Shown here in pieces: positions 5,991 to 14,698 of a stretch of 25,683 nt of DNA. Source of the stretch: DASZHC01 sp035938215. Lineage in GTDB: Bacteria; Verrucomicrobiota; Verrucomicrobiia; Chthoniobacterales; JAFAMB01. Numbering within the stretch: position 1 is the stretch's first letter; the number at the start of each line of letters is the position of its first letter. The stretch lies in the NCBI GenBank assembly GCA_035938215.1, contig DASZHC010000211.1:1-25683 (forward strand). Reading direction: 5' to 3'. Under the pieces are notes generated by a model that saw only the letters and a program-made list of their open reading frames with translations, made no database searches and had not been told where the DNA came from. Both the position numbers and the translations under genes were made by a program.

Positions 5991-7621
5991 AAAGCATGAA
6001 CAGGCTTGTTCCAATCCTCATTTCGCTCGCCCTTTTTATCGCCGCGCCACTGCTTCTGCGCGAGTCGCAGGCTCCTCCAAGTCCGGGTGCTGACGAGTTG
6101 GTGATCATTTCGCCGCACAACGAAACTATACGATACGAGTTCAGCCGGGCGTTCGAAGAGACTTACCGAAAAAGAACCGGACGAAATGTTCACATTGATT
6201 GGCGTTTGCCAGGGGGCACCACGGAGATTGTCCGTTATTTGAATTCCGAATTTGAAGCCGGGTTTCGCAGCTATTGGACCCGGAAGCTGAGGTTACCCTG
6301 GACCAAGGCCGCATTGGAAGGATACTCCGACTCGCGGCTGAGCGGAAGCTCTGACAAATCTTCACCTGCCGAATACGCTCGCTATGCATTTCTCAATTCA
6401 GAAATCGGCTGCGGGATTGATCTGTTCTTTGGAGGCGGAACTTTTGATTTTATTAACCTCGCCAATCGCGGATTTCTTGTAAACAGCGGTGTTCTTGATC
6501 GTAATCCGATATTGTTTTCGACCGGAAGCGATATCGGAATACCTCAAGACCTTGGAGGCGAGCCTTGCTGGGATCTTCATGGGCGTTGGGTTGGCGCATG
6601 TCTTGCCGGATTCGGGATCTGTTACAATAGCGATGTTCTTGCGCGTTTGAATATATCGTCTCCGCCGATACAATGGGCGGACCTCGCCGACCGCCGATTC
6701 TTCAGGGCCGTCGCGTTAGCCGACCCAACCAAGAGCGGGTCCGTGGCGAAGGCCTACGAATTGATGATTCAGCAACAGATGAATCAGCGGCTTTCTGAGA
6801 TCGGGAAGTCAACGAGCAGTCAGCAGGGAGAAAACGAAAAGCAAGCAGTCAAAGAAGGCTGGGAGAGGGGCCTTCAGCTCCTCATTCAACTCGCTGCAAA
6901 TTCACGATATTTCAGTGATGCTGCCCCAAAAGTGCCGGCGGACGTTGCATACGGAGAAGCTGCCGCCGGTATGTGTATCGATTTTTACGGGCGATCCGAG
7001 AGCGAAGCCGTCTCTGATGACTTCGGACGAACGCGCTTGCAATATAATAACGTGAGGGGAGGAACTTCCGTTGGCGCCGATTCCATTGCACTTCTGCGCG
7101 GAGCGCCCCATCCTGAGACAGCAAAGGCGTTTATCGACTTTGTCATGAGCTGCGAAGGTCAGATGCTATGGGACTTCAGGCCGGGGACGCCCGGTGGTCC
7201 TATTCGCTATTCTTTGCGCCGATTGCCTATTCGCAGAGAGTTTTATCGCGAGCCATTTCGATCATTCATGGCCGATCGCGAAGCGGACCCTTATCGGGAT
7301 GCGCAGGCTTTCCACTATAACGAGGCCTGGACCGCACCTTTATTTTCGACGTTGCGATTCCTGGTGCGAGTCATGTGCATCGATTCTCGGGAGGAACTCG
7401 TGGCAGCTCGGGCCGCAATCGGCGATGCGCCCGTCAATTCTCCCGCTTTCCAAAAGCTCCTGGATATTTCACGCGTGCGATACGACGTCGCCCTGCAACA
7501 AATACGGGAAACGCTGCGTTCAGCCGATCGACTTAATGAAATACGGCTCGCGAACCTTCTGGTCACTCATTTTCGAAATCAATACCGCGAAGCGGCGAGG
7601 CTGGCGCAACAATCCAAATGA
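5987..7621 (+). CDS. Extracellular solute-binding protein of the ABC importer (544 aa)
   Basis: Periplasmic substrate-binding subunit. ATG 5987 is chosen because it overlaps the ATPase stop (ATGA) and begins a signal sequence (MKSMNRL, hydrophobic to about residue 22); a longer frame upstream would only overlap the ATPase. After it comes ADELVIISPHNETIRYEFSRAFEE, typical of the first strand of iron/thiamine-type binding proteins (FbpA/TbpA class). Later segments GFGICYNSDVL, ADPTKSGS, AAGMCIDFYGR and FIDFVMSCEGQ follow the order seen in those proteins. No lipobox cysteine is visible near the N-terminus. The family usually has 330-400 residues; the extra length is an insertion around 100-140 and a helical tail of about 110 residues after the FRPGTPGGP segment. 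The stop overlaps the permease start by four bases. Confidence 0.85.
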   Translation: MKSMNRLVPILISLALFIAAPLLLRESQAPPSPGADELVIISPHNETIRYEFSRAFEETYRKRTGRNVHIDWRLPGGTTEIVRYLNSEFEAGFRSYWTRKLRLPWTKAALEGYSDSRLSGSSDKSSPAEYARYAFLNSEIGCGIDLFFGGGTFDFINLANRGFLVNSGVLDRNPILFSTGSDIGIPQDLGGEPCWDLHGRWVGACLAGFGICYNSDVLARLNISSPPIQWADLADRRFFRAVALADPTKSGSVAKAYELMIQQQMNQRLSEIGKSTSSQQGENEKQAVKEGWERGLQLLIQLAANSRYFSDAAPKVPADVAYGEAAAGMCIDFYGRSESEAVSDDFGRTRLQYNNVRGGTSVGADSIALLRGAPHPETAKAFIDFVMSCEGQMLWDFRPGTPGGPIRYSLRRLPIRREFYREPFRSFMADREADPYRDAQAFHYNEAWTAPLFSTLRFLVRVMCIDSREELVAARAAIGDAPVNSPAFQKLLDISRVRYDVALQQIRETLRSADRLNEIRLANLLVTHFRNQYREAARLAQQSK

Positions 7622-9396
7622 AGATCTCCGGGCCGCGGAATACAGAAGAAGGTGGAATTGCGGCTCGCAACAGAGAATTTCGGTCTCGCCTGAATTTCGT
7701 GCGCCTTCATTGGAAGATTTTCGGACTCTACTCTATCATTCTAGCTTTCTTTGCGGTTTTTTTTATTTTGCCGGTGGCGATCGCAGTTCGGAGCGGCTTC
7801 GTTGATCAGACCGGTTCGCTGACGTTCGCCTATCTCAGGGAGGTGTTTCGTAATCCGCTTTATCTGGAAGGTTTTCTGAACGCGCTGAAAATCGCGATCG
7901 GCAGCACGCTTGCGGCCTTTCTCCTTGCTTCACCTCTGGCGTGGGTTGGGTACAGATTCGATTTCCCAGGAAAGTCTGCCTTATCCGCTTTGCTAATCTT
8001 ACCAGTCATGTTGCCACCGTTCGTCGGCGCGATCGGTTTTCGCCAAATTCTTGGCCAGGAGGGTGCTCTCAACGCTTTACTCCATTCGATCGGGTTGCTG
8101 GGGACCGACCGCGTGATCGACTGGCTCGGAACGAGTCGCGAGTGGGGGATTGTTCTGCTGAACGCGCTTCATCTCTATCCCATTCTTTACCTCAATCTTG
8201 TGGCTTCACTTTCGAATGTCGATACCACCCTGTTGGAGGCAGCTGAAATGTTCGGTTGTTCGGGATTGCGCCGGGCCGCGCGTGTGACGTTGCCACTCAT
8301 CCTGCCCGGAATATTTTCAGGAGGCAGTATCGTCTTCATCTGGGCATTTACCGAGCTTGGAGTTCCTCTGATGTTTGACTACTACCGAGTAACGCCCGTG
8401 CAGATTTTCGACGGAATCCAGGATATCGACAACAATCCAATGACCTACGCCCTGGTGGCTGTAACGCTCGCGGCAACCGCTCTTATCTATTTTGTCGTTC
8501 GCATCTTCATCGGGTCCCCGCCAGCACTGATGCCGGTCCGAGGTGGTCACGGAAGAAATATAACTGCCGTTTCGGGCCTCCGCGGATTGGCTTGTTCAAT
8601 GCTCTTCTTGTCAATTTGCGGATTCGCGCTTTTACCTCAACTAGGTGTTCTGTGTGTCTCTTTTTCGAAGGACTGGTATCGATCGATTTTTCCCAACGCG
8701 TTCACTCTTGATCACTATATTTTTGCGCTTGGGAACCATCTGACGGTACCAGCTATCCAAAACAGCCTCCTGTACGCTTCGCTTTCGACGTGCGTCGATC
8801 TTTTCCTTGGAGTTGCGATTGCTTATCTTGTTACTCGAACCCTAATCCCAGGGCGTTCCTGGCTGGATTCACTCGCGATGCTTCCTCTTGCCGTGCCCGG
8901 ACTTGTTCTGGCATTCGGATATCTCGCCTTGACTCGTCGCGGCAGCTTCTTCAGTTTCCTCGCTCCGGTGCAGAATCCTCTGGTCCTGCTCGTGCTTACG
9001 TACGCTGTGCGCCGCCTACCCTACGTTGTTCGGTCGGCGGCCGCTGGGTTTCAGCAGGCCGGCATCAGCCTCGAAGAAGCTGCGCAAAGCGTTGGAGCCG
9101 CGCCCTTCCGCGCGCTGAGGAGGATAACGCTGCCGCTGATTGCGGGGCATCTTTTTTCCGGCGCTCTGCTGGCCTTTGCTTTTGCGGTGCTTGAAGTTTC
9201 GGATTCGCTGGTGCTCGCGCAAAAACAGGCTGACTACCCGATCGCGAAGGCTATCTATGAATTGTCCAACGTCCTTGGGGAAGGCCCTTATCTCGCGGCG
9301 GCGCTCGGTGTTTGGGCGATGGTATTTCTCGGATTAGCGACTGCCGCAGCACGGGTTGCCGCAGGTCGCGGAGGCACCTTCGCCGTTTTCGAATAG
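7618..9396 (+). CDS. ABC importer permease with two fused membrane domains (FbpB/ThiP-like)
   Basis: 592 residues, forming the complete transmembrane channel in one chain. Each half has about six helices; the first begins near residue 40 and the second near 325. Each half carries an EAA coupling loop for the ATPase: LLEAAEMFGCSG near 204 and LEEAAQSVGAAP near 484, each followed by TLPLI. This two-in-one build is normal for FbpB and ThiP permeases, unlike the fused sugar permease at 428-1630. Starts within the ATGA overlap at 7618 and is the last gene of the ATPase, binding protein, permease operon. No damage visible. After the stop come non-coding repeats. Confidence 0.92.
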   Translation: MKISGPRNTEEGGIAARNREFRSRLNFVRLHWKIFGLYSIILAFFAVFFILPVAIAVRSGFVDQTGSLTFAYLREVFRNPLYLEGFLNALKIAIGSTLAAFLLASPLAWVGYRFDFPGKSALSALLILPVMLPPFVGAIGFRQILGQEGALNALLHSIGLLGTDRVIDWLGTSREWGIVLLNALHLYPILYLNLVASLSNVDTTLLEAAEMFGCSGLRRAARVTLPLILPGIFSGGSIVFIWAFTELGVPLMFDYYRVTPVQIFDGIQDIDNNPMTYALVAVTLAATALIYFVVRIFIGSPPALMPVRGGHGRNITAVSGLRGLACSMLFLSICGFALLPQLGVLCVSFSKDWYRSIFPNAFTLDHYIFALGNHLTVPAIQNSLLYASLSTCVDLFLGVAIAYLVTRTLIPGRSWLDSLAMLPLAVPGLVLAFGYLALTRRGSFFSFLAPVQNPLVLLVLTYAVRRLPYVVRSAAAGFQQAGISLEEAAQSVGAAPFRALRRITLPLIAGHLFSGALLAFAFAVLEVSDSLVLAQKQADYPIAKAIYELSNVLGEGPYLAAALGVWAMVFLGLATAAARVAAGRGGTFAVFE

Positions 9397-9463
9397 CCCG
9401 TTGGGTGAATGAGCGCGGGAACCTTGTTCTGGAATCCCATCGCCTTGCGGCGCCAAATCTTAC

Positions 9464-9574
9464 CGTTCACCACGGCGCCGGCTAAGCGAGCGCTCTATTC
9501 GGGGCATCGGCCAGCAATGGCCAATCCTGTCATGGCAACGATCATCGGTGGCTGCCTGGAGGGCGGCCATAGGG
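9464..9574 (+). repeat. Dispersed repeat family R3, partial/rearranged copy
   Basis: CACGGCGCCGG, then CGAGCGCTCTATTCGGGGCA and TCGGCCAGCAATGGCC, followed by ATGGCAACGATCATCGGTGG and CTGGAGGG. Both blocks are found in the R3 copies at 10281-10470 and 19801-19930, in part permuted. It begins 67 bp after the permease stop. No gene is visible between 9397 and 9887. Confidence 0.55.
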
Positions 9575-9582
9575 CAACCTCT

Positions 9583-9715
9583 AAACGCGGCTCGCCGGGA
9601 GGCTCGCCCTACCGATCACCGGCACCAAGGTCATATCACACGGTAGGACGAAGACTTCGGCGAGCTCAGTCGAGCCGCTCCTGCTGAGCCGCGGCCGATT
9701 GACCTCTAAACGGGT
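9583..9715 (+). repeat. GC-rich dispersed repeat family R1, copy 2
   Basis: Contains the same AACGCGGCTCGCCGGGAGGC, GCTCGCCCTACCGATCACCGG and TCACACGGTAGG blocks as 300-395, and the CTCCTGCTGAGCCGC block also seen at 276-290. Non-coding. Apparent ORFs across it are repeat-derived. Confidence 0.7.
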
Positions 9716-9775
9716 GCGGTCTCGCGGGATCTGCCCGGATTGCCAACCGACGGTAAGCTGCGTCCTCAATAGCGA

Positions 9776-9799
9776 TCACAAATTTCTGGAGATTTGTGA
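9776..9799. promoter_or_regulatory. 8-bp dyad upstream of the small CHEC protein
   Basis: TCACAAAT, eight-base spacer, ATTTGTGA. It lies about 90 bp before the ATG at 9888 and could be an operator or a small hairpin terminator. No regulator can be assigned. Confidence 0.3.
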
Positions 9800-9887
9800 C
9801 CGACGCACTGGAATTTTATTTCGTTCTCATTTGCCGGCAGCGTATTTGGGCTGATTTTGAATGTGCAAACCGTAGAAGGTGTGCGCT

Positions 9888-10112
9888 ATGACAACAGCGA
9901 AGGAAATTCAAAAACTGGATTACGTGAGAGAGGGCGTGCGCTACACGATACACGTGGAGGAAGCCGAGACCGGCGTGAAGTGGGGCACCTGGAATTGCCA
10001 TGAGTGCGACGTTGGCGGTTCATCAAGGAGAACAGCCGGTACGATCGACGAAGCCGTTGATGCTGCAAAAAGCGACCTGGAGAAGCACCACACGACGAAT
10101 CACAAGGTTTAA
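9888..10112 (+). CDS. Small conserved-looking protein with CHEC motif
   Basis: 74 residues from ATG 9888, chosen because AGAAGG (9874-9879) lies eight bases upstream; a GTG at 9879 would overlap that site. The sequence begins MTTAKEIQKLDY and has a beta-rich centre (VRYTIHVEEAETGVKWGTW), then CHECDVGG and a helical C-terminus (DEAVDAAKSDLEKHH) ending in HHTTNH. Cys-His-x-Cys plus the His-rich tail could bind a metal, but the family is not recognised. It looks like a real gene because of the ribosome site and the amphipathic composition. It is flanked on both sides by repeat DNA and stands alone. Confidence 0.65.
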   Translation: MTTAKEIQKLDYVREGVRYTIHVEEAETGVKWGTWNCHECDVGGSSRRTAGTIDEAVDAAKSDLEKHHTTNHKV

Positions 10113-10280
10113 ATAAAATCATTTTGGGGTCGGTTGAGGAAGTTTTGTGTTTGGCGTTTGGGAGACTCGCGCGGGAAAAACGCCCGATGCAGAAGGGGAG
10201 TGTTTTTCCTTGCATCGGTTCTCCGATGGGCTGGCCGTGCGCTCGCAATGCCGGAACGCGCGCGACCAGCGACGGCCATT

Positions 10281-10470
10281 CGTTCGCGGCAATGATGATC
10301 GGTGGAGCCTTGGAGGGTTTGGGGTTCAGTGTTTGGGGTTCGGAGTTTGAGGTTCTGTCTTCTGTCTTCTCGGGGTTCGGCCCCCTCGCAGCCGCCGTTA
10401 GCCGATATCAACACAACTTTCACGACGCCAAAGGAGCGGACCCCCTCCAGCTCCGGGGGCCGGCAAGAAG
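10281..10470 (+). repeat. Dispersed repeat family R3, copy with low-complexity insert
   Basis: GGCAATGATGATCGGTGGAG and CTTGGAGGG (10288-10318) are followed by a low-complexity tract of ggggttc/ttctgtc words (10319-10372). Then come CCCTCGCAGCCGCCG, TTCACGACGCC and CCCTCCAG blocks shared with the copies at 19826 and 22445. The remainder of 10113-10509 holds a near-palindrome around 10185-10217 (CGATGCAGAAGG and CCTTGCATCG) and no gene. Confidence 0.65.
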
Positions 10471-10509
10471 TGGCGTGTCAGGGATGTAACCGGTCATTCG
10501 ATGACCGGG

Positions 10510-10878
10510 CTAAGCCTCGGGACGCTTCGGCTTCCACAGACCCAATGTAGCGCCGGTGGGATCGGCAAAGATACTGAGCCAGCCTGCATCCATTACCTCC
10601 ATCACATCTGTGATGACGGTTGCCCCAAGGGATTTGGCTTTTTCGGTGGCGGCAACAATATCGTCGACCAGGACATATGGGAGCCACGCGGAGGAAGCGC
10701 CAGGCGCTGGGTTCCGCATCATGCCACCGCCGGTTCCCTCTCCGACGCTGATCATCGTATAAGCGCCGCTTGGCATCGGGACATCTTCCAGTTTCCAGTC
10801 GAATAAAGTCGTATAGAAGGATTTTGCTTTTTCGACGTCCGTTGTTTGCAATTCAATATGCACGAATGGATTGGCCAT
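10510..10878 (-). CDS. VOC-family (glyoxalase/bleomycin-resistance fold) protein
   Basis: 122 residues from ATG 10878; the frame is open further upstream but the domain starts at MANPFVHIELQTTD, and AGAAAGAAG lies about ten bases before this ATG. Two beta-alpha-beta-beta-beta modules: VHIELQTTDVEKAKSFYTTLF with FDWKLEDV, and LPYVLVDDIVAATEKAKSLG ending with IFADPTGATLGLWKP. His7 and the PxGxxLGLW-type ending place it among VOC proteins such as YdeR/YeaE-like predicted enzymes. Members may bind a divalent metal and act on small molecules; the substrate is unknown. It is divergent from the UPF0149 gene, with start codons 110 bp apart. Confidence 0.88.
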   Translation of the reverse strand: MANPFVHIELQTTDVEKAKSFYTTLFDWKLEDVPMPSGAYTMISVGEGTGGGMMRNPAPGASSAWLPYVLVDDIVAATEKAKSLGATVITDVMEVMDAGWLSIFADPTGATLGLWKPKRPEA

Positions 10879-10987
10879 AAATAGTCTTCTTTCTGACTCC
10901 CTTCCATTCGACGCGATGATCGGCGACAAGTCGATATTCAATTCCTGTTTTTCTTTGTCGGCAGAATGAAATGGATACTCTGTCGAA

Positions 10988-11578
10988 ATGGCGGCAAAGA
11001 AAATATCCGATGAAGAGTTATTCACGCCTCTGTCGAACAAGGAAATCGATGATCTGGAGGCAACTTTGGAAGATATCCCCAACGGATTGTTTGACACCTC
11101 GATGGTGCACGGAATGTTGTCGGGAGCGGCTGTAGCGCCCACGGCAATCCAGCCTTCCTGGTTGTACGACTCGATCTTCAAACCGGAAGGTTCCTCAGGT
11201 TACGCCTTTAAGGATCAGGCGCATTTGGACGCAACTTTGAACCTGGTGATGCGGCTTCAAAACCAGATCATCATGGAACTCGATGCCGATTTATTCGAAC
11301 CCTGGCTTTTTTTCGAGGATCCGGAAGGACAAACGGTGGTTGTACTCCAGCCCTGGTGTGCCGGTTTTTTGCATGCCACAACTTTTGAGCACGCCGCTTG
11401 GAGCCCATTAATCGAAGAGCGCCCGGATTTGCTGGCTCCCATTATTGCCGGAGCGGATTCCGACGAAACTCAATCGCTGTATCCGGACGATCAGACCGGG
11501 GCCCGGCTTTCGATTCTGATCGAAGATGCGGTTCCCAATATACGCGGTTTTTTTCGTAAGCGAGCCAGGAGGAAGTGA
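10988..11578 (+). CDS. UPF0149/YecA-family protein
   Basis: 196 residues, cytoplasmic. It shows the UPF0149 plan: MVHGMLSGAAVAPTAIQPSWL near 38-58 (the 'GxLxGxxxxP..I.PS.W' signature), a helical middle (LNLVMRLQNQIIMELDAD), then WCAGFLHATTFEHAAWSPLIEE near 123-144 and LLAPIIAG. These helices are shared with E. coli YecA and YgfB. The C-terminus is basic (FFRKRARRK) and lacks the zinc-binding SEC-C motif that YecA carries. Its role in the cell is not established. The cardiolipin synthase gene follows 21 bp downstream on the same strand, so they may be co-transcribed. Confidence 0.88.
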   Translation: MAAKKISDEELFTPLSNKEIDDLEATLEDIPNGLFDTSMVHGMLSGAAVAPTAIQPSWLYDSIFKPEGSSGYAFKDQAHLDATLNLVMRLQNQIIMELDADLFEPWLFFEDPEGQTVVVLQPWCAGFLHATTFEHAAWSPLIEERPDLLAPIIAGADSDETQSLYPDDQTGARLSILIEDAVPNIRGFFRKRARRK

Positions 11579-11599
11579 TCTTGAGAGGAGCTGCGATTA

Positions 11600-13027
11600 G
11601 TGGGTATGAAAGATTGGAGTTTGCTTTATCTCATAAGCGAATGGGCTATCCGGTTCGTGACGTTGATTTACGTCCCACAAAAGCGGAGTGCGGCGGCTTC
11701 ACGGACCTGGTTGCTTTTTATTTTTCTCCTACCATGGCCCGGGCTAATCCTGTATTGGCTGTTTGGAAGAATCTATTTGCCGGCGCGCCGCGTTCATATG
11801 CAGGAGCGCGCGTCACGGTTTATTCGCGAGGCACAGGCGCAGATCGGGACGAGAGTGGCAGCGGAGCCGGGCCTATCGCCAACGCTGTTGGGCATTCCGG
11901 AGCTGGCGCGTCAGTTGGGTGATTTCGAGGTACTGGCCGGTAATCGAGTCGAATTGCTGACTGGCTACAGTGCGACGATCAACCGCATCATCGCTGACAT
12001 CGATTCTGCAAAACAGCATGTGCACTTGCTCTTCTACATTTTTCTTGCGGACGAGTCTGGCCAGCGCGTGGGCGAAGCATTGGTCAGAGCAGCAAAGCGC
12101 GGAGTGAAGTGTCGCGTCTTAATGGACGCCGTTGGTTCAAGAGAAGGACTCCAACAGCTTGCGCCCCTCTTGAGGTCCGAGGGGATCGAGGTCCTGGCGA
12201 TGCTTCCGGTCGGCCTTTTTCGGCGCAACGCAGGGCGTTTCGATTTGCGAAACCACCGAAAACTTGTGGTTGTCGACGGAACGACGGGGTACACGGGGTC
12301 CCAGAACATCGTCAATCCCGAGTTCGTCAAGGGATACCCGAATGAAGAGTTGATGGTGCGGGTGACCGGTCCGGCTGTTACCCAGCTTCAGGCAATGTTT
12401 CTTGCGGACCACTACTTCGAGACCGGAACCGTGCTGGGTCCCAGAGAATTGTTTCCGGAAGTGAACTTCGCGGGAACATCACCGTGCCAGTTAGTTCCGA
12501 GCGGGCCGGGCTACCTTCATGAAAACGGGCGGGAACTCATCATCGCGATGTTATACGCGGCACGGGAAAGGATTGTAGTCACAACTCCATATTTTGTGCC
12601 TGACGAACCTTTTTTGCACGCTATCTGTGCAGCCCGATTGCGGCGCAGAGTGGAAGTACATCTTGTTCTTTCGATGCACGCGAACCAGATGATTACGCAG
12701 TTCGCGCAACGCTCGCACTACGACGATCTGCTTGAGGCGGGAATCGAAATTCACCTATATCGGCCGCACTTTCTGCACGCAAAACACTTGACGATTGACG
12801 ATGAGATTGCGTTGGTCGGTTCGACAAACATGGACATCCGATCATTTGCTCTCAATGCCGAAATCAATCTCGTTGTGTACGATCGCTCCGTCGTGCACGA
12901 GTTGCGCAGGCTGCAGGAGTGGTACTTCGCAAACAGCGAACGACTAAATGCCGTGACATGGAAGAACCGGCCGCTGGTCGATCGAGTGGTTCAGAATACC
13001 GCGCGCCTGATGGATTCATTTCTGTAG
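11600..13027 (+). CDS. cls: Cardiolipin synthase (phospholipase D family)
   Basis: 475 residues. Makes cardiolipin from two phosphatidylglycerols (ClsA reaction) at the cytoplasmic membrane. Two N-terminal hydrophobic segments (about 8-24 and 35-55, the latter FIFLLPWPGLILYWLFG) are typical of ClsA. Two HKD catalytic motifs: NHRKLVVVDG around 218 and LHAKHLTIDD around 392, each followed by GSQN or GSTNMD. Length is close to the 480 residues usual for the family. GTG 11600 is chosen because AGGAG (11586-11590) is nine bases before it; ATG 11606 would lie 15 bases away. It starts 21 bp after the UPF0149 stop. A strong hairpin begins right after the stop. Confidence 0.93.
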   Translation: MGMKDWSLLYLISEWAIRFVTLIYVPQKRSAAASRTWLLFIFLLPWPGLILYWLFGRIYLPARRVHMQERASRFIREAQAQIGTRVAAEPGLSPTLLGIPELARQLGDFEVLAGNRVELLTGYSATINRIIADIDSAKQHVHLLFYIFLADESGQRVGEALVRAAKRGVKCRVLMDAVGSREGLQQLAPLLRSEGIEVLAMLPVGLFRRNAGRFDLRNHRKLVVVDGTTGYTGSQNIVNPEFVKGYPNEELMVRVTGPAVTQLQAMFLADHYFETGTVLGPRELFPEVNFAGTSPCQLVPSGPGYLHENGRELIIAMLYAARERIVVTTPYFVPDEPFLHAICAARLRRRVEVHLVLSMHANQMITQFAQRSHYDDLLEAGIEIHLYRPHFLHAKHLTIDDEIALVGSTNMDIRSFALNAEINLVVYDRSVVHELRRLQEWYFANSERLNAVTWKNRPLVDRVVQNTARLMDSFL

Positions 13028-13071
13028 CCTGAATCGGTCGCAAATCTTTGGACACTTGCGATCGATTCAGG
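13028..13071 (+). terminator. Hairpin directly after the cardiolipin synthase gene
   Basis: A 16-bp stem (CCTGAATCGGTCGCAA with TTGCGATCGATTCAGG, one G-T pair) and a 12-base loop, starting one base after the TAG. No T-run follows, so it may act as a weak terminator or mRNA 3'-end stabiliser. Confidence 0.6.
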
Positions 13072-13610
13072 CCCAGGCGGCGGAATAGCCGGCTATGCCT
13101 GACGATTCTGCTGCATTTTGGGAGCGAAGGCTTTCAAACAGCTTGTATCGATTTCTTTACTTTACAAAGACAATTAACTAAATAGGCGCGCAGCGGTTTA
13201 AATGCTCTCTAGATAATTTAATTTAGAGTCCTTGAAAAGCAAAACTGGCTGCAGATGAGTCAAGTTGTTTTTTCTGTATCCGCACCTTAATCATTAGCAT
13301 GCATTGCACGAAGCGACCTGTACTCCATCGAGCCCGGTTGGAGACCCAATCGAGTCACCAAGAACAGCTCTTTGGAACGATAGCGTGAATATTGATCAGT
13401 GATAGTTTTTCTAGCAGGCGAAAAGAGAATAGAGAAAAGTTTTTAGATCTGCACTGCATCCCTCTAACTAAGGCAACTTATACGAAAAAATCGGAGTCAA
13501 TTCACAAAATTGTTAAACCGGGCGACTGGAAATCACTTGTTCGGAATGAGCAGAATGGAAAATCCGCGCCGCGAATTCGGATTCCGCAAAGCCAAATTTA
13601 ATGAAATTTA
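13072..13610. other. AT-richer gene-free interval with an R5 remnant
   Basis: No convincing gene on either strand; short frames here lack a ribosome site and recognisable sequence. Base composition is visibly more AT-rich than neighbouring genes (for example 13160-13230 and 13480-13520). It contains the R5 repeat at 13230-13295 and the upstream region of the FkbM gene. Confidence 0.6.
13230..13295 (+). repeat. Element R5, copy 2 (one end only)
   Basis: CCTTGAAAAGCAAAACTGG, then GCAGATGAGTCAAGTT, TTTTTTCTGTATCCGCAC and CTTAAT matches 4737-4795 at roughly 85 percent. The inverted right-hand end present in copy 1 is missing here. Confidence 0.7.
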
Positions 13611-14480
13611 ATGCATACGACTTATTTCAACACTCGGAAACTTACGTTCGAAATCCCCTCGCTCAATCGCTGCAGAATCTTGCGCTTGATGCGGTCGGGT
13701 TGGCGTCGTTTTCGGGCCGAGGTGCGGCGTCTGGCGGGTCATTTTTCGGGCCGTTTCATTCGACCGATTATAGGGTTTGGTTTTGATCTCACAGGCGCGA
13801 TATACCGAGTGGATGGATGTCGATTTGAGATTCCAGTTAACATGACAGATCGCAATTATCGTGCCGCGTTTGTGTTCGGAGAATACGAAGCAGGAGAACA
13901 AAAGTTGATCCGCCAATTTCTGCGGACGGACGACCGCGTCATCGAATTGGGAGGCTGTATAGGCGTCTTGTCTTGCCTTGTGAATTCTCGGTTAGAGTCG
14001 CGAGCTCATCATCTAGTTGTAGAAGCCAATCCAGAACTAATCCCGATCCTGAGACGCAACCGAGAACTCAATCAGGCCTGCTTTCAGATCGCCGAATGTG
14101 CCATATCGAGGGATCCCGAGGTAACCTTTGCGGTTCATCGACTGATGACTCACAGCGGTATCTTCGCCCAGGGAGACACCCGACAAATACGCGTCCGTGG
14201 ACGATCGCTCGCCGATCTACATGACTCTCATGGTCCGTTCAACGTGCTCTTAATGGATATTGAAGGAAGCGAACTCGAGATCTTGAAGAGCTCTTCAAAT
14301 CTCCTTTTGAAATATCGGCTTGTTATTATCGAGCTTCATAAAAAGCCGCTCGGCATCGAGGGGCTGAACGAGTGTCGACGTATTTTAACCTCGGTCGGTC
14401 TGAAGTGCTCGGCAGTGTTTCAATCGGTCGAAGCATGGAGCAGGCCGGAACCAACCGTGAAGCGCAAGGTCCGGGGCTGA
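13611..14480 (+). CDS. FkbM-family methyltransferase
   Basis: 289 residues, a SAM-dependent methyltransferase of the FkbM type, usually O-methylating sugars of glycans or polyketides. RVIELGGCIGVLSCLV near 109-124 is motif I (glycine-rich SAM loop), VVEANPELIPIL near 136-147 is the acidic motif II, and LLMDIEGSELEIL near 210-222 is the characteristic FkbM D-x-E-G segment. The first 60 residues are basic and loosely conserved, so the start could also be a later ATG around 13687. No good ribosome site is visible before 13611. It is not inside a recognisable glycan cluster: an isolated gene after 540 bp of AT-rich DNA and convergent with the sensor kinase. Confidence 0.85.
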   Translation: MHTTYFNTRKLTFEIPSLNRCRILRLMRSGWRRFRAEVRRLAGHFSGRFIRPIIGFGFDLTGAIYRVDGCRFEIPVNMTDRNYRAAFVFGEYEAGEQKLIRQFLRTDDRVIELGGCIGVLSCLVNSRLESRAHHLVVEANPELIPILRRNRELNQACFQIAECAISRDPEVTFAVHRLMTHSGIFAQGDTRQIRVRGRSLADLHDSHGPFNVLLMDIEGSELEILKSSSNLLLKYRLVIIELHKKPLGIEGLNECRRILTSVGLKCSAVFQSVEAWSRPEPTVKRKVRG

Positions 14481-14698
14481 TGCTGCTATTACTGATGCCT
14501 TTGAAAGGCTGGTTCGCATACGCCAGTGCTGTAATCGGCGATGCTGATCAGGAAGTTTTAAAGGTAATCGCCTGAGCATGAAGAACTATTTGACGACAGT
14601 CCTGTCTTTGTGGCTGGCCGTTCTACGCCAATGATCGCCTGGAGGCCTTATTCTCCTGGACTGATGTTGCTTACGACGACTTTCTTAGGAAAACGATT
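14481..14698. other. Gap between FkbM and sensor kinase genes
   Basis: 218 bp between two convergent genes. I see no hairpin with T-run and no convincing ORF. In particular there is no response-regulator gene downstream of the kinase. Confidence 0.5.

Noticed and set aside
14372..14575. 67-codon ORF at the end of the FkbM gene and possible response-regulator fragment
   Set aside because: The ADQEVLKVIA segment is too short to be a receiver domain and most of the frame overlaps the methyltransferase.
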